From: Limnohabitans sp.
Lineage (GTDB): Bacteria > Pseudomonadota > Gammaproteobacteria > Burkholderiales > Burkholderiaceae_C
NCBI RefSeq assembly: GCF_030158565.1
Contig: NZ_JAOASQ010000038.1
Location: forward strand, 1 to 64,000
Length of the DNA: 64,000 bases
Reading direction: 5' to 3'
Shown here: piece after piece, positions 63,027 to 64,000 of the stretch
Position numbering within the stretch: position 1 is the first letter of the stretch
Layout: each line of letters begins with the position of its first letter
Notes under the pieces: generated by a model
Seen by the model: only the letters and a program-made list of their open reading frames with translations
Told to the model about the DNA's origin: nothing
Databases searched by the model: none
Position numbers and translations under genes: made by a program

Positions 63027-63070
63027 GTGTTTCTTTCCAACTCTATGGGTTCTGATGTTAGAAATCACTC

Positions 63071-63088
63071 AAGTCAGCTTGATGACAA
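63071..63088 (-). promoter_or_regulatory. Pho-box-like repeat before ppk1
   Basis: On the minus strand TTGTCAT-CAAG-CTGACTT, 7-4-7, about 12 of 18 bases of the Pho consensus. Its first ten bases are identical to those before ppx. It begins right after the stop of the upstream glycosyltransferase gene and about 45 bases before the ppk1 start. Confidence 0.5.
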
Positions 63089-64000
63089 TTATGTGAACGT
63101 AGCGTGTCCGGCTTCTGTGCCCTGACGCACATTGACGAGATGGGCTGCAAAGCTTTGGGCCGTCTGCGGCCAATCAAAGTGCATGGCGCGCTTGCGGGCT
63201 TCGTTTCGCGGCACCTGCAAAGCATGCGTCACGGCATGCCCGAGGTCTTCATGCAGCACACCACCGGCCACACCCGCTTGGTCTGCACCCAAGACCTGCA
63301 AGGGACCATCCACCGGATAAGCCGCCACCGGCGTGCCGCAAGCCATGGCTTCGAGCATGACCAGCCCAAAGGTTTCGTTTTTGGAAGGAAAAACAAACAC
63401 ATCACTGGCCGCATAAATTTTGGCCAACTCGGGGCGTGGCAACACCCCCATCCAGACCACATCCGGAAAGCGCTGACGCAAGTTGTCTTCCAGCGGCCCC
63501 ACCCCACACACGATGCGGGTGCCTGGCAAGTTCATGGACAAAAAGGCTTCGATGTTTTTTTCATAGGACACCCGCCCCACAAACAAGGACAAGGGCCTTG
63601 GCAAATGGGCCAAAGCGGGCAAGTCCAGCGGCTGCTCGTGGTATTCGAACAAGCCCAAGTCCACCCCATGGGTCCAGGGCTTGAGCTGGGCAAACCCTCT
63701 GGCCTTGAGCATGTCGAGCACACCTTGCGTGGGCACCATCACCCCCGCAGAAGGCCGGTGAAAGTGGCGAAACAAGGCATAGCCCCAAGACAGTGGAACC
63801 CGCAAAGCGGCATGCAAAATTTCCGGGAACTTGGTGTGAAAGGCCGTGGTGAAGGCCCATTTGTTCTTGCGGCAATAACGCCGCGCTGCCCAGCCCAGCG
63901 GGCCTTCGGTGGCCAGGTGGATCGCATCGGGCTGCAATCTGTCCAACATCTCGGCCAAGGGCTTGGCGGGGCGCACCGCCAGATCAATGCCCTTGTAGCC
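63089..64000 (-). CDS. Glycosyltransferase, GT4-type (5' end outside window)
   Basis: At least 303 residues, open to the window edge. The acceptor-side AIHLATEGPLGWAARRYC and AFHTKFPEIL resemble phosphatidylinositol-mannosyl or digalactosyl/sulfoquinovosyl lipid transferases; the donor domain shows LFVGRVSYEKNIEAFL, VVWMGVLPRPELAKIYAASDVFVFPSKNETFGLVMLEAM and AYPVDGPLQVL with the GT4 E-x7-E signature. A lipid glycosyltransferase (mgtA-like) is likely; the substrate cannot be fixed. It is the upstream neighbour of ppk1, same strand. Confidence 0.88.
   Translation of the reverse strand, partial: GYKGIDLAVRPAKPLAEMLDRLQPDAIHLATEGPLGWAARRYCRKNKWAFTTAFHTKFPEILHAALRVPLSWGYALFRHFHRPSAGVMVPTQGVLDMLKARGFAQLKPWTHGVDLGLFEYHEQPLDLPALAHLPRPLSLFVGRVSYEKNIEAFLSMNLPGTRIVCGVGPLEDNLRQRFPDVVWMGVLPRPELAKIYAASDVFVFPSKNETFGLVMLEAMACGTPVAAYPVDGPLQVLGADQAGVAGGVLHEDLGHAVTHALQVPRNEARKRAMHFDWPQTAQSFAAHLVNVRQGTEAGHATFT

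Overview
The window is a dense, GC-rich bacterial chromosome segment with about 65 genes, many 1-50 nt overlaps between neighbours, and no gap without a gene longer than about 270 bases. Gene content and order point to a betaproteobacterium of the order Burkholderiales, most likely Comamonadaceae (Limnohabitans/Rhodoferax/Polaromonas-like). The markers are ileS-lspA, a paired M16 peptidase operon divergent from ftsY, an RpfE-type gene before recJ, the ctaC-ctaD-ctaG-ctaE-surf1-ctaA-ctaB-sco cluster, and pstSCAB-phoU-phoB-phoR. The family assignment is inference. No rRNA, tRNA, CRISPR array, transposase or prophage gene was seen.

Layout. 1-9.9 kb: 3' part of ileS, lspA, a long palindromic element, an aminotransferase, a quinone oxidoreductase, a DMT exporter, three REP-like repeats, and a ggt-DMT-SDR operon. 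10-16.3 kb: tctA/tctB, a spermidine-synthase-like protein, a deoxyinosine glycosylase, a TatD nuclease and the lipoprotein exporter LolD plus permease. 16.4-24.6 kb: O-acetylhomoserine sulfhydrylase, a CoA-binding protein, a frameshifted MFS transporter, RpfE-type protein, recJ, coaD, rsmD, a small Ala/Lys-rich secreted protein and a hemerythrin. 24.6-30.7 kb: two M16 peptidases, ftsY, rpoH under a perfect CIRCE operator, and an orphan Bug-type receptor. 30.8-40.5 kb: a complete cytochrome c oxidase structural and assembly cluster, preceded by a perfect FNR/Anr-type site. 40.5-47.5 kb: a BioC-like protein, comF, trmL, a fused membrane/MaoC protein, a P-type ATPase and a sterol-desaturase-family enzyme.

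47.6-63.1 kb is the most striking region, a phosphate and polyphosphate supercluster. It holds a class I PPK2, phoR-phoB-phoU-pstB-pstA-pstC-pstS, an MgtC/DUF4010 membrane protein, a class III-like PPK2, a CHAD protein, exopolyphosphatase ppx, a histone-tail-like basic protein, sixA and ppk1. Pho-box-like 7-4-7 direct repeats lie before ppk2, pstS, ppx and ppk1. Sensing (PhoR/PhoB/PhoU), uptake (Pst), polyP synthesis (PPK1), polyP-driven nucleotide phosphorylation (two PPK2s), polyP hydrolysis (Ppx) and likely polyP-binding proteins (CHAD, perhaps the basic protein) therefore look like one PhoB-controlled module. The window ends inside a glycosyltransferase gene.

The longest non-coding stretches are 47481-47747 (Pho boxes before ppk2), 23847-24090 (FNR-like dyad before the hemerythrin), 55227-55455 (Pho box between pstS and the MgtC-like gene) and 28456-28675 (a doubtful 38-codon reading frame and the CIRCE operator).
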